Numbered from the stretch's first letter, positions 1 through 11,290 are shown. The stretch: DNA of 64,000 nt from Euonymus europaeus (GCA_963580455.1 OY756971.1:12423001-12487000), one strand, 5' to 3'. Notes: generated from the letters alone by a model not told the origin. Numbers and translations: made by a program.

Positions 1-914
1 TGATCAGCTTCCCTTGTCCAAAAAAAACTATCCTTCTGCAACAGTTTATTCAATGGAGCAGTGAGGGAAGCATAGTGTTGGATGAACTTCCTATAATACC
101 CACACAAACCCAAAAAACCTCTTAATGCCTTAACATTAGCAGGTTTAGGCCATTCCATCATAGCTTTAACTTTGTTTGGATCTGCCTTGACACCCTCAAC
201 TCCCACCAAATGGCCTAAATAAGACACCTCAGAAAGTGCAAATTGACACTTAGAAAGTTTAGCAAATAATGTGTGAGTCCGAAGGAGTTGTAAAGTGATT
301 GCCAAATGATCCACATGAGCTGTTATGGTATCACTATACACTAAGATGTCATCAAAAAAAACTAAAATAAATTTCCTCAAATAAGGTCGAAAAACCTCAT
401 TCATAAGGCTCTGGAATGTGGATAGAGCATTGGTCAAGCCAAATGGCATGACCAAGAATTCAAAATGCCCTACATGAGTCCTAAAGGCAGTCTTCTCAAC
501 ATCATGTTCTGACATTCTAATTTGGTGATATCCTGATCTAAGATCCAACTTAGAGAACACCTTAGCACCATAGAGTTCATCCAATAGCTCTTCAATTACT
601 GGAATAGGGAACTTATCTTTGACAGTAGCCTTATTAAGAGCTCTATAATCGATGCACATGCGCCAAGTATTGTCTGCTTTTTTAACTAACAATACAGGAC
701 TGGAGTATGGACTAGAGCTGACCCGAATGACCCCTGTATCCAATAATCCAGCTACAATGTTGTTTATTTCTATTTTTTTAGAATAAGGATACCTGTAAGG
801 CTTCAAATTCACTGGATTAGTACCCCCTTTCAGCACAATTCTGTGATCATGAGTTCTAGAAGGTGGCAAGCCTTTAAGTTCAGCAAATACATCCACAAAC
901 TGATCCAACACATT
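1..914 (-). pseudogene. pol: Ty3/gypsy reverse transcriptase, N-terminal part
   Basis: Downstream of the TAG at 917-915 the minus strand reads as gypsy RT without an obvious ATG, as expected inside a polyprotein. Visible blocks in order are GLPPSRTHDHRI, PYRYPYSKKIEI, SSPYSSPVLLVKK, WRMCIDYRALN, KLDLRSGYHQIRM, HFEFLVMPFGL and the catalytic FDDILVYS near 333-356. The thumb block GFLGLCGYYRKFI lies near 90-130. The reading leaves the window at base 1, before RNase H and integrase. Because the upstream stop is in frame with this reading, expression would need suppression; I treat it as a remnant. Confidence 0.88.
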
Positions 915-1510
915 CTAAATCTCCATACAAACTTGATTGTGCATAAATGCTGTTGGCAAAGCATTCAACTGACATAACATATCCTGAGCAACCACTGGAA
1001 CCACTTCTTCATTTGTTGTAATAGAAACAAAGGTATTTTGTGGTGGTATATCTCCCTTAAGTAAACAAGTACTTCCCTGCCAAGTAAAAATCATGGTAAG
1101 CTCTGTAAAATTCCAGTTAATATCTCCAAGAGATTTCAACCAATCAATACCCAGGATCATGTCATACTCCCCCAATTCCAATGCAAAACATCAACTAGAA
1201 ACGAGTATCCTTGACAATTCAGAGGCAATATACCAACTTTTCCAAAACAGTGCATGACCTCCCCATCAGCAATTCTAACGGGTGTAGAAACCACCTTGGT
1301 ATTAACCACATTTAATGTTTCGATTAACTGTTGGACATACTTGACATTAATGAAATTATGTGTTAAGCCTGTGTCCACTAAAATAAGCAAAGGAAACTTT
1401 CCAATCATTCCATGCAACAACATAGACTTGGGGCCTGACATACCAGTTAGAGCATATAGAGAAACTACTGGTGTGTCAATTGATTCTTGACCCTCGACAT
1501 GCTCCAACAC
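915..1510 (-). pseudogene. pol: Ty3/gypsy aspartic protease and linker, frameshifted
   Basis: Two overlapping minus frames (1510-1157 and 1181-915) encode a retropepsin-like region. The first carries the active-site triad in altered form, LVDTGLTHNFI, where plant elements normally read DSG or DTG followed by A/S. The second continues with GEYDMILGIDWLK, the conserved flap/C-terminal motif of gypsy proteases. The frame change near 1181 and a TAG at 917-915 break the polyprotein. The enzyme would have cleaved Gag-Pol inside the particle. This copy is unlikely to make active protease. Confidence 0.85.
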
Positions 1511-2613
1511 TCATTCCTCTGCAGCAACTTGCCTTCAACATAAACTCCTTCAGCAGCTAATTTAATGACAGGCTCCATGGTAAAAACCTGTCCAAAACCT
1601 TCATCCATAGTATGATCATCTTCCAATTTGATACAAAACAATCTTGGGGCAGCACATCTATGGCCAGGACCCCACTTCCCATCACACTTAAAGCAAAGAC
1701 CCTTTTCTTTCTTATCCATAATTTGTTGAGGCGTGATTTTTTGCACAGTTAATGGTTTGGCAATAGGCTTAGATTGTTCCAGAGCAAGATTTGGTATTGT
1801 TCTTATCGCTGAAGACCTAGACTCCTGTACAGCAATCTGCAAAGCTTTCTTGGTGGTCAAGAAAATTTTCTCTTGTCGACTTGCAAACTTAAAAGCATCC
1901 AATAATGTCCTGGGATTCATTACACGCACCGCCTCTCGAATCTCTTCCTTTAAACCACCCAAAAATGAACTCAATTTGTGATGCTCAGGAAGATCATATA
2001 ATTTGACGATAGTCATCTCAAATCTAATCTTGTACTCCTCCATTGTTTTGTCTTGCCTCAAAGACATCAACTCCTCCATAGGATTAGGCTCTTCAGTTGG
2101 ACAAAACCTATTCCGTAGAGCCACCTCCAATTCACCAAAAGAATCAATCCTACTCGAAAGAATAAGATGCTGGAACCACACCATTGTAGGATCCTCAAAA
2201 TAAAAAGATGCCAATCTCACTTGGTTCGGAAGAGGAGTGTGATAATATGTAAAGAATTGATCAGCCTTGATAAGCCAAGTATCAAGATTCTCACCAAAAA
2301 ATCGTGGGAAGTCCATCTTTGGCCCTTTGTAGTTGAAGTCCATATCACCCCTATCAACCCTTCCATCGACGTCACGTCCACGTACTGGCTGTGGAGGATT
2401 CCATGGTACTGGATCAGGAGCAGCCTGATTCAACCCCAACCCTTTCAACTGGTCCATCATCACCGCCATAGCTTGCTGAACAGAATCTTGAACAGCATCT
2501 TGTAGGTTTTGTTCTCTCAACTGCATCGCCTCTTGGACAGATTGTTGCACTGATTGCTGAAGAGATTCCCGCAAAGCATTGATTTGATTATCCAACTCAG
2601 ATTTGGACACCAT
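1465..2613 (-). CDS. gag: gag polyprotein of Ty3/gypsy element, 382-aa open frame
   Basis: Nucleocapsid/capsid precursor that would package the element RNA into cytoplasmic virus-like particles. Residues 1-70 are Q/E-rich and probably coiled coil. Residues about 100-260 form a retrotransposon gag capsid domain (PRFFGENLDTW, FCPTEEPNPMEELMSLRQ). A zinc knuckle of the form CxxC...GHxC (CFKCDGKWGPGHRC) follows near residue 310. The start is the first ATG about 20 bases after the primer-binding site. The frame runs intact through the knuckle, then overlaps the protease reading, which continues in another frame, so a frameshift has split the original gag-pol. Function in the present copy is doubtful. 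Confidence 0.88.
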   Translation of the reverse strand: MVSKSELDNQINALRESLQQSVQQSVQEAMQLREQNLQDAVQDSVQQAMAVMMDQLKGLGLNQAAPDPVPWNPPQPVRGRDVDGRVDRGDMDFNYKGPKMDFPRFFGENLDTWLIKADQFFTYYHTPLPNQVRLASFYFEDPTMVWFQHLILSSRIDSFGELEVALRNRFCPTEEPNPMEELMSLRQDKTMEEYKIRFEMTIVKLYDLPEHHKLSSFLGGLKEEIREAVRVMNPRTLLDAFKFASRQEKIFLTTKKALQIAVQESRSSAIRTIPNLALEQSKPIAKPLTVQKITPQQIMDKKEKGLCFKCDGKWGPGHRCAAPRLFCIKLEDDHTMDEGFGQVFTMEPVIKLAAEGVYVEGKLLQRNECWSMSRVKNQLTHQ

Positions 2614-2629
2614 GATTCACGAAAGAAAG

Positions 2630-2645
2630 CCCTCTGATACAAAAT
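2630..2645 (-). other. Primer-binding site (initiator Met tRNA type)
   Basis: The minus strand next to the LTR reads TTGTATCAGAGG, close to TGGTATCAGAGC, the complement of the 3' end of plant initiator Met tRNA. Confidence 0.7.
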
Positions 2646-3040
2646 TGTAAGACTTTGAATTCTTGATTTAAGAGAATAGGAAATCTAACACAGGAAACAA
2701 GAATTGTGAGACACAATCTTGATTCTTATTGACAGAAAAGAAAGGAATTCTACATACACTTATGAAAAATCACATATCTCTCTCTACAGAATTCCAAAAT
2801 TTATACAGCTAAGACCCATTAATCTCTACCCTCGGAAGACACTTCAATCCCTGTGGAATCTGCATCCATCATCCTGATCACTTGCAGTAGATCGTATCTC
2901 CACGTGCTTCTTGCGTTTCAAGAAACATAATCGCACAACAGAATTTGTTAAACTCCACGTGCATGTGCTAATGCATGGTTTACCAAAACACACTGTTTTA
3001 CTAATCATTACAATTTACTATTTTAGGCAGGTTCCTAACA
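2646..3040 (-). repeat. 5' LTR of the Ty3/gypsy element (395 bp)
   Basis: On the minus strand it begins TGTTAGGAACC and ends AGTCTTACA, giving the canonical TG...CA ends. It is directly followed by a primer-binding site and gag. No second LTR is in the window for comparison. Confidence 0.8.
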
Positions 3041-4735
3041 AATGTCCGGTTGTTCAAGATCGGATAAGTAGGAAAAACCACACAGGTGGTTGATCTTACT
3101 GCACTAGAGTCACCGGAACGTCCGGTTGGTTGGTGGCGGTGAACAATGGGTTTAGATGCTGGAAAGTTGTGTTCTTATGGTTGGTTTTGTGTAGGTTCAT
3201 GCTCTAAAACCTGATCTTTCGATTTGTCCATCTGAGATCGTTGAAAGCCGGATCGTCCGGTTGTTTTCAGGTCTCAGATCTGCTGGTACATATGGGTCTG
3301 TCATCTGTGCAAGTTTTGGGGTTTCAAGATCTGGGTTGTGATGGACTCATATGTTACCACCAGATTCAACGGTTGATTCCGGTCTGGTATTATGTTATTT
3401 CATCGCCAGAAACGGCGTTAACAGACGGCGAAGATTCTCTACAAGAGTTGCAGAGTTCTGGATAAGAAAGACGGGTCACGCGATCCGTTTTGTTTCTTCC
3501 CGGTTTGAGGGCTTAATGACTAAGTGATATGGGCCAGAAACGTTCTGGGCCGGTCTTCAAAGGAGAGGGCTAAATATATCATGCGTTGTACGGGCCTTTA
3601 TTTTGAGACAAATAAATGGTTTTGGTTTTCTGGGCTTAGCCATTGAATGTCACGGGTTGGGTTTCTTCTTGGGTTCTTCAGGGCCTGATTTCCCTGATGC
3701 AGCCATGCAGGTCCAAAGTTGTTGGACTAGGTATTAAAAGAATAATGGGCCAAAATGTTTGGATTGATTTAATTGATTCTATTGGGCCAAATAGTTGGAC
3801 TAATGGACCAATCAAAAGTTAATTGGACTTATAATTTTTTATTGCCATTTGGCTTATATTGTTATATTTAAGTTCTGATTAACTAAAGGATGATTAATCA
3901 AATGTTGATTTAATTTATGGTATGCATAATTTAATTAATTTGATTAATTATGAATGTTTGCTTGAATTAAATTACATGTTATTTATTCTGGATTTTATAT
4001 ATGATATATGTTTAGAATAAATAAAGATGCATGATTAATGAAATTTTATTTTGATATATGTGATATATTCTTAGAATTAAAATTAATGATGCATGCATGT
4101 AATTTAAGATGAGGCCTAATCTAAACATCCCTCGAAATATTAAGTTGTTAAACGATATGATTTATGAAACTATGTCGTTGCTCTCCACTATATAAAATGT
4201 TGGAAATTTTATGATTATGTATAATCGATCATGAAGAAATCATGAGGATAGTATAATAATCATAAGAGATTTTTCCTTTGTTTTATTATTCATGAGATGT
4301 GGTAAATATAAAGATATATTGTTGTCCAAGAAACCAGTAAAGGTGAGGATATTAATATTCAAAATTTTATATTCATTGGATAGTGGATTTAACTTAACTA
4401 TGTATAATGGGCCAAGAAACCGGGAAAGGTGAGGTCTTGCATATTAGGAGCAAAAGTAAAATGATTGAATCATGTATGAGATACATTGAACAAGAGTTGT
4501 TTACTTATTTATTGTAGTATTCCAAGAAACAAATAAACGTGAGGTATGCTGATAATTAATAAGAAATTAATCACTCACTAGAAATTCTAAATGGATTTTC
4601 GATACTCAAATAGGGATGTATGAGTTACGAAAAATTAGTGGGAGGTACCAAATCTTTTAAAGACCGAAATTGGTTTGGATAATATAGACTATTGTTGATA
4701 ATTTCTGTTAATTTTCTGCAGCACATAACACGAGT
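3041..4735. other. Unassigned interval between gypsy LTR and copia gag
   Basis: 3041-3700 is GC-richer and includes three gtccggttg words (3044, 3119 and about 3256) but no convincing gene. 3700-4320 is AT-rich. 4324-4735 looks like the untranslated leader of the downstream copia element. I could not find a copy of the copia LTR here, so its 5' LTR is missing, highly diverged or disrupted. Confidence 0.5.
4324..4544 (+). repeat. Three imperfect copies of a 24-bp leader motif
   Basis: The motif ccaagaaac...aaaggtgagg occurs at 4324-4348, 4411-4434 and 4521-4544, spaced by 87 and 110 bases. Each copy ends in ggtgagg or cgtgagg, resembling a 5' splice donor. A pyrimidine-rich ttttctgcag lies just before the gag ATG at 4736. 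Confidence 0.7.
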
Positions 4736-5600
4736 ATGACTCAATTCAATTCACTTGCACGCATACTGGATGGGAATTGCCTTATGTTGCCAAAGTTTGT
4801 AGACTGGATGCGAAATTTGAGAATAGTTCTCAATTTCAAAAAGATTGGCTATGTCCTTGATATGCCTTTCCCTGTATCCTTACCTGATGGATTAACTGAG
4901 GAGGAAAGGATCACTTATGAGAAGTGGAAGGAGCATGATTTGATTGCTAGAAGTTATATTCTAGCTTCTATGTCAAATGAACTCCAGAAACAACATGAGA
5001 ATTATACTGATTCTCAGAGTATGATTCTACATCTTAAAGAATTATACGGAGAGCAGAGCAGGACTTCTAGATATGAGATATCTAAGGAATTGTTCCAGTC
5101 CAAGATGTCTGAAGGGGGCAATGTGAAAGATCATGTTCTCAGGATGATCAATTTGATTGAACGTCTTGAGGTTTTAGATTTTTCCATGGATAGCACCTAG
5201 CAGACTGATCTGATATTGCAGTCTCTGCTTAGTTCCTTCTCATAGTTCATTGTGAATTTTCACATGAACAAAATTGAGTGCACCTTAGCAGAACTTCTTA
5301 ATATGCTTGGTGTGGCTCAAGGGGACATGAAAGGAAAGATAGTTGAGAAAGCTCTTGCGGTTTCTTCTTCTTCTTGGAAGAAGAAGAAGAAAAACAAAAA
5401 GGCTTCCACTTATGGACCTTCTAAGAAGATTTTTAAGGCAAAATTTAAGGACAAGCCAACTGCGGCGAATAAGGGAAAATGTTTCTTCTGTCAAAAAGAT
5501 GGGCACTGGAAAAGGAATTGTTCTGAATACCTCAAGTCCTTGAAAGTCAAGGGAAAGGACACACCTTCTGAAGGTAAGTCAAATTTTTGTAAACTTGAGA
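4736..5600 (+). pseudogene. gag: copia gag with zinc knuckle, stop-interrupted
   Basis: The first segment (4736-5200) is a copia-type capsid domain with the block FVDWMRNLRIVLNFKKIGYV and a helical tail. TAG at 5198-5200 breaks it. The same frame resumes and gives a basic stretch and the nucleocapsid knuckle CFFCQKDGHWKRNC (CX2CX4HX4C) near 5480-5521. Product would be the structural protein of cytoplasmic particles. The start ATG follows a ttttctgcag acceptor-like run, and the 5' untranslated leader is long. Stops make this copy non-functional as one protein. Confidence 0.85.
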
Positions 5601-6853
5601 ATATTTTTTCCATTAACTCATCATCTGCTTCTTGGATCATTGATATTGGTGCATCTTTGCACATCTGTGTGTCGATGCAGGATCTGAAAAGAAGAAAAAC
5701 TCTGGGAGCAAAACAAGTGGTTGTAAAAGGGGAGTATGGAGCAACTGTTGCTGCTAGTGCTATTGGAACTGTTTTTATTAAATTGCCTTTAAATCATGTT
5801 TTAATTTTGAATAACTGTTTATTTGTACCTCATGCTATTAATAACATCATTTATGTGGGATTGTTGGCACAGTTGAATTATGAATTCAATTATAAAAATG
5901 ATGTGTGTTATATTCATTTTGGAAATGAATGTGTAGGCACTGGTAATTGGATAAATGGTTTGTATTATTTAAATATGATAGAAGGTAAGCTCCTAACTCA
6001 TGATGTGAATACAGATGAATCACCTATAAATAATTCTAAATATATATGGCATCTTAGATTAGGTCATATTGTAGAAGAAAGACTTAACAAGTTGATAAAA
6101 TAGGGTTTAATCAAATCCTCGGATTTATAATCTTATTCTACTTGTGAGTCTTGTATTCACGGTAAAATGACCAGATCACCCTTTGTTGGACAAACTCAAA
6201 GATCTACAGATATTTTAGAATTGATACATTCAGATGTATGTGAGACATTTAATCAAATGGCTAGAGGTGGTTACTTTTACTTTATTACCTTTACTGATGA
6301 TCATTCACGATATGGGTATGTGTACTTAATGAAGTACAAACATAAATCTTTTGAAAAGTTCAAAGAATTCAAAGCTGAAATAGAAAATCAAATTGGAAAG
6401 AGTATTAAATCTCTTCGATCAGATCGAGGAGGTGAATACTTGAGTCACGAGTTTAATGGGTTCCTTAAGGAACATGGTATTGTTTCACAATTGACTCCTC
6501 CAGGAACACCACAGATGAATGGTGTATCTGAAAGGAGAAATCATATTTTGTTAGACATGGTGCGTTCAATGATGAGTTATACTGATTTATCCATTTCATT
6601 ATGGGGTTATTGTTTTTTGACTACAACTTATCTGCTGAATAGAATACCCTCTAAATTTGTTCCTAAAACTCCATATGAGATATGGGTAGGTAGGGCTCCA
6701 AGTCTTAAACATGTTAATATTTGGGGTTGTCCAGCTCACATTAAAAAGCTACTAACAGATAAATTAGAGGTCAGATCTGAACAAGGAAGATTTGTTGGTA
6801 TCCAAAGGAAACTTTGGTATACTATTTCTATATTCCCACTGATCACAGGATAG
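5600..6853 (+). pseudogene. pol: copia protease and integrase, stop-interrupted
   Basis: Protease signature SWIIDIGASLHIC appears near 5633-5671; the usual DSGAS is DIGAS here. A GAG-pre-integrase segment (HLRLGHIVEERLNKL) follows to the TAG at 6101-6103. After further stops the integrase core runs 6167-6853 with LIHSDVCE (first Asp), LRSDRGGEY (second Asp) and MNGVSERRN (Glu), so the DDE triad is present. The integrase C-terminal part ends with GRFVGI. All pieces share one frame, so substitutions rather than indels caused most breaks here. Confidence 0.87.
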
Positions 6854-7053
6854 TGGTCAGTAGAGATGCCATTTTTCTGGAAAAATAGTTTATTCTAAAT
6901 AAAGGTATTGAGAAAAGGGTAGAACATGAGGAAGTATCCGATATTCCACAAAATGATCAAGACCAAATTCATAAATCCAATGATGTGAGTACTGACATCA
7001 CACAGACTCCTAGAAAATCTAGTAGAGTTATCCGTCCTCTAGCATAGTATAAC

Positions 7054-8702
7054 TTGACCCATGATATACAAGAGTTGTTTATTCATGGAGATATAGATCA
7101 TCATAAAGATCATGGTGATGATCCTACTAGTTATGAGGAAGCAATATCTGATATTGATTCTTCAAAATGGCTTGAAGCTATGAAATCTGAAATGAACTCA
7201 ATGTATTCAAACCAAGTTTGGGATCTTGTGGACTCTCCTGAAGGTATTGTACCTATAGGGTGTAAATGGGTTTACAAGAGAAAAATTGGTTTGGATGGTA
7301 AGGTTGAGACCTACAAAGCTAGACTGGTTGCAAAAGGATATACTCAAAAAAAAAAAGGAATTGACTATGAGGAAACCCTTTCACTAGTTGCTATGTTGAA
7401 GTCTATTATGATTTTATTAGCTATAACGACACACTATGACTATGAGATATGATAGTTAGATGTCAAAACTGCATTCCTTAATAAAACATTGAGGAAAATA
7501 TCTATATGGAACAACCTAAGGGTTTTGAATCCAAAGCTGAAAAACAAAAGAAGTGCAAGCTTAAGAGATCCATTTATGGTCTTAAGCAAGCTTCTAGGAG
7601 TTGGAACATCCGTTTTGATGAAGCAATCAAATCGTTTGGTTTCATTAAAAATGTGGATGAACCATGTGTTTACAAGAAGGTTAGTGGGAGTGTTAACACA
7701 TTCCTAGTCTTGTATGTTGATGACATTCTCCTTTTTGGGAATGATGTTGGAATGTTGACTTCAGTTAAAGTCTGGTTGTCAAAAACTTTCTCCATGAAAG
7801 ATTTGGGAGAAGCAGCCTATATTCTGGGAATTAGAATCTATAGAGATAGATCTAAAAAAATAATAGGTCTTTCCTAAGCTTTATATATAGACAAAGTGTT
7901 GAAATGGTTCAACATGCAAGAGTCTAAAAGAGGATTGTTACCTTTCAGACATGACATTCACCTTTCCAAAGAAATATCACCTAAGACACCTGAGGAAAGG
8001 AATAGAATGAACAAGATTCCATATGCATCTGCAATTGGAAGGCTGATGTATGCTATGTTATGTACCAGACCTAACATAGCACACGTTGTAAGTGTTACAA
8101 GCAGGTTTCAATCTAATCCTAGTGAATCATAGTGAAGAACACTGGGTAGCTATTAAGAATGTTCTTAAGTACTTAAGAGGAACTAAAGAATTAATTTTCA
8201 CATATGGAGGAGGGGATTTGAGAATTGACGGATATACTGATTCTGATTTCCAAATAGATGTGGATGATAAAAAGTCTATCTCTGGATTAGTTTTCATATG
8301 TAATGATGGAGCAGTGTGTTAGAAGAGTTCCAAGCAAAGCACTACTATAGATTCTACTACGGAGGCTGAATACATTGCTGCATCAGTGCTGCAAAGGAAG
8401 CGGTTTGGATGAAGAAGTTTGTAACAGAACTTGGTGTGGTTCCTACTATTGAATCACCAGTACCGTTGTACTGTGATAACAATGGGGCAATTGTTCAGGC
8501 AAAGGAACCTATGTCTCAAAAGACATCGAAACACATCGAAAGACGTTTCCACATTATCAAAGAGAAAACTAAAAGAGGTGATGTAGCCTTGCAGAAAATA
8601 GAATTAGCAGAAAATGTTCCTGATCCATTTACTAAAGCATTAACTCTGCTGCAGTTAGATCGTCATCTAGAAAAGATGGGTATGAGATATCATAGCGATT
8701 GA
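7054..8702 (+). pseudogene. pol: copia reverse transcriptase and RNase H, frameshifted
   Basis: RT begins with the SSKWLEAMKSEMNSM and GCKWVYKRK blocks. KARLVAKGYTQ follows, then in another frame IYGLKQASRSWN, and the catalytic LYVDDILLFG near 7713-7738. RNase H follows with DGYTDSDFQ, a degraded central part, and YCDNNGAI (8470-8493) and KTSKHIERRFH. The C-terminal DPFTKAL block ends at 8702. Frame changes near 7480, 8090 and 8330-8400 plus TGA/TAG codons make it a pseudogene. It completes the gag-pr-int-RT-RH order. Confidence 0.88.
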
Positions 8703-8710
8703 CTTTAGCA

Positions 8711-8722
8711 CAAGTGGGAGAT
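8711..8722 (+). other. Polypurine tract of copia element
   Basis: The purine-rich run caagtgggagat lies just after the last pol codons and just before TGTTAAATG, the probable 3' LTR start. This is the standard position for plus-strand priming. Confidence 0.7.
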
Positions 8723-8994
8723 TGTTAAATGTATGTCCTGTACAGCCAATTGTATGATTGTATTTGGAATGTATATTATAATAGTACTGTATTAATTGTA
8801 ATATTAAATGGCAGTTAATATATTTGATATTTCTAATTAATAGTAATATTAAATATGTCAGTAGATATTTGTAAGAGGGTCTTAGTTGACATTCTCAACT
8901 TCAGTCTACAAATCGATCGGTATTCATTACAAATTCTATTAAAAACTTATTATCACCCCTGTTTTGGTTTTTAATTACTAATATGTTCACAATC
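8723..8994 (+). repeat. 3' LTR of copia element (right edge uncertain)
   Basis: It starts TGTTAAATGTATG immediately after the purine tract. I place the end at ...ttcaca (8994) because exon-like sequence with a 3' splice site begins about ten bases later. No second copy was found to fix the edge. Confidence 0.5.
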
Positions 8995-9008
8995 ACAAAA
9001 ATTACAGG

Positions 9009-10196
9009 AGTTATAACATCAAGACAACCTTATGGGCTGAAAAGGCAACGAGTTTTGAAGATCTCATCAAGTCTTCCGGCGACGGACCACATGTTGTTGT
9101 TGTTGTGAGCTCTACGATTGTTAAAAAACTCTATGGTATGGTTTTCAATAGTTTGAAATATTTCTAATAAAATCATGCTTGTAAATGTGTGGGATTTTTT
9201 GTTTGTTAGGTGAGATATGCTTGTCATCAACTGGGGCTACTAAAGTATACATCAACTTGGACATTCTAGAAAAGGAACAATTATTACAAATATATGTCTC
9301 CATGTCTTGCATAAACTAAATAAATTAGACTACTCTTGAAGAAAGAAATTTTATATGCTAAAATATTTGCAGGAGTGGCCACCCAACATGCTACTTTAAG
9401 TCTGCAAAATGAAAATCAGAACGCAACAATACCCCTAGAACAACAAATGATTGATAACAGGAAGAAAGTTGATGAATTAACCATGATGACTCCTAAGAAA
9501 GGAAGAGGCAATTCAGAGTTCGTAACACTTGTGGGAATGATAAAAGAGGTCAAAAATAAATATGGATGGTATTACCACTCTTGTGATAACTGCGAGAAGA
9601 AACTTGAACGCAAGGACAAAATGTTCCGTTGCAGCAGTTGTCAAAAGGATGTCATATTCCCAAATACCAGGTAGTAATCATTGTTTTTTACTTAATTCCG
9701 CTGCAATATGTTTTTGTAAAATTATTGATGATTTGCATTACAATTTTTTACAGCTTCAAAGTTGGATTAATAGTTGAAGATGCACTAGTGAAACATCATT
9801 GACAATGTTTGAGCGAAAAGTTCAATTCAACAAATTGTTGGGATATCCGCAAAACAATTTATCAGTCATTATGGTACATCGTTACGAGATCTACCACCAC
9901 AGCTTAATAATCGCCTTGGGCTAAAGTTGATCTTCCAATTGAAAGTCACAGATTACAATTTGGTACGTGGAAATCAAGATTACACATTTACCAAGATCTT
10001 TGACATCAATAAAACAAAGGACGCCGAAAGACATGATGGAGATGGTATTAAGCTTGAAGAGGGAGAGGCTGATAGAGATGCTAATGAATCCAAGGAAGAC
10101 TCGGAGGATGGTTCTGGTGCAACTCTAAATGATGAGGAGAATTCGGAGGCTTCTATTGGATCAAAGAGAAAGAGAAAGGGTATTAGTGCTAAATAA
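9009..10196 (+). pseudogene. RPA1: RPA1-like ssDNA-binding protein gene fragment (DBD-B/DBD-C region)
   Basis: Replication protein A large subunit binds single-stranded DNA in the nucleus. Exons are recognisable. 9010-9135 reads TTLWAEKATSFEDLI and VVVVVSSTIVKKLYG. After a 74-bp GT-AG intron (9136-9209) comes EICLSSTGATKVYINLDI. A later exon (about 9372-9670) holds the zinc ribbon of the C-terminal OB fold: WYYHSCDNCEKKL and MFRCSSCQKD (CxxC twice). An 83-bp GT-AG intron (9671-9753) precedes FKVGLIVEDA. The last part (9900-10196) gives LPPQLNNRLGLKLIFQLKVT, then a D/E-rich tail ending in basic KRKRKG. A TGA near 9800 and frame changes break it, and the upstream exons are absent. Helitrons of plants often carry RPA genes, so it may belong to the neighbouring Helitron (inference); a host RPA1 paralogue is the alternative. 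Confidence 0.75.
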
Positions 10197-10971
10197 GTTT
10201 ATCATTGCTATGTAATAATATCTATCATATTGTGACAATGGTTTTACGTTTTTTGTGGGTTATTTGTGTTTAAAAAAAAATTAGACGTTGATTATATTAT
10301 GAAATTAATGTCATTCCTTAACATTAGTTCAATCCCACAAAAAAACACACCATTCCATTCAAGTTTCCCATCTGCAAAAACATAATTTGAGTAACAATTG
10401 TGTCTAAATTTATCTAAAGTAGTTCAAAAAACTACCACAAATAATGAAGATTGTCACAGACATAGTAACCCTGGCATGTCAAGAAATAATAGCCATGGTT
10501 AGTAGGTTAACGATTGCTTCTCATTAACATCAAATAATAATAGCCTTATCATCGGCTACCTTTAAGGAATAAGAATATTATGTTCTCATTGATGAATTAT
10601 AGTACTCTAATTAGAAAATTATAGGCTATAAAAGCCAGTTGCACGTAAAGAGTAAAACATACGGGCTGAACTACAAAACAGTCTAGTCAAATAACTGTAC
10701 AAAAACAGTCCACCTTTTTATCATTAGATTAAATGGTATAATCTCCACAATTGCAAAAAAAACATTTAAAATAAAATAAAATTACAATACGCATGTCATT
10801 ACACACTAAATATTCAGTTTGCCCCTAATTAATATTTCCAAGATATATACTTGTTCAAGATATGCGACATCGTCCCCTATCTATCATTACATTAAATATT
10901 TTAATCTCCACCATTAAAAAATTGCATAAATGTCTACCTTGCCCCAACTAATAATTTGACGACGTTAATCT
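10197..10971. other. No gene recognised
   Basis: AT-rich sequence downstream of the RPA-like gene. I see no ORF with family motifs, no RNA gene and no clear repeat. Confidence 0.5.
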
Positions 10972-11290
10972 CACTACAAGAACTTCATGAATTATAGACA
11001 TAAATTTTTGTCGATAATCCTAAAAATCCATCGATAATATTGATTACCGATTAAAATTTTCTATTGTTAAAACCGTCATAGGTAATCTAAACACCGATGG
11101 AAAAAATTTCGTTGGTAATTACCGATGGATTTTTTTGTCGATAATCCGTCTGCAAAAAATAAAAAATAAATAAATTTCATCGGTAATCCGTCAGTAAAAT
11201 AAAAATTCTGTAAATAATCCATTGACAAAAGAATCGAAAAAAATAAAAAAATTATTTTCATCGCAAGTTTTTCGTTAGTAATAAGTTAAA
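10972..11290 (+). mobile_element. CACTA-type transposon end with subterminal repeats
   Basis: CACTACAAGAA at 10972 is the classic CACTA (En/Spm) terminus. It is followed over about 300 bp by many direct and inverted copies of words such as tcggtaat, ccgatgga and gtcgataatcc, as in CACTA subterminal regions. I found no matching CTTGTAGTG end, so this is a one-ended fragment. Confidence 0.6.

Larger units (their letters stand above)
1..3045 (-). mobile_element. Ty3/gypsy LTR retrotransposon, 5' part (cut by window edge)
   Basis: Minus-strand element reading from a 5' LTR near 3040 down to the window start. Order is LTR, primer-binding site, gag, protease, reverse transcriptase. Protease before RT with an FDDILVYS polymerase motif places it in Ty3/gypsy. 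The gag zinc knuckle, the short (395-bp) LTR and the Met-tRNA primer site suggest a chromovirus, perhaps Reina-like, but lineage is a guess. RNase H, integrase and the 3' LTR lie outside the window. The 5 bases aatgt at 3041-3045 are one half of the expected target duplication. Confidence 0.9.
4736..8994 (+). mobile_element. Ty1/copia LTR retrotransposon, decayed
   Basis: Plus-strand order gag, zinc knuckle, protease, integrase, RT, RNase H, purine tract, 3' LTR is that of Ty1/copia. The reading is split into at least eight pieces by in-frame stops and by frame changes near 7000, 7480 and 8110-8400. Several stops look like single transitions (TAG or TAA in otherwise conserved blocks). A 5' LTR was not recognised. 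The right edge at about 8994 is a guess based on a TG...CA reading. It appears to lie inside an intron of the RPA1-like gene that follows. Confidence 0.88.

Noticed and set aside
8723..8994. Matching 5' LTR for the first copia element within 3041-4735
   Set aside because: I looked for TGTTAAATGTATGTCC and other LTR words and found none, so no LTR pair is claimed.
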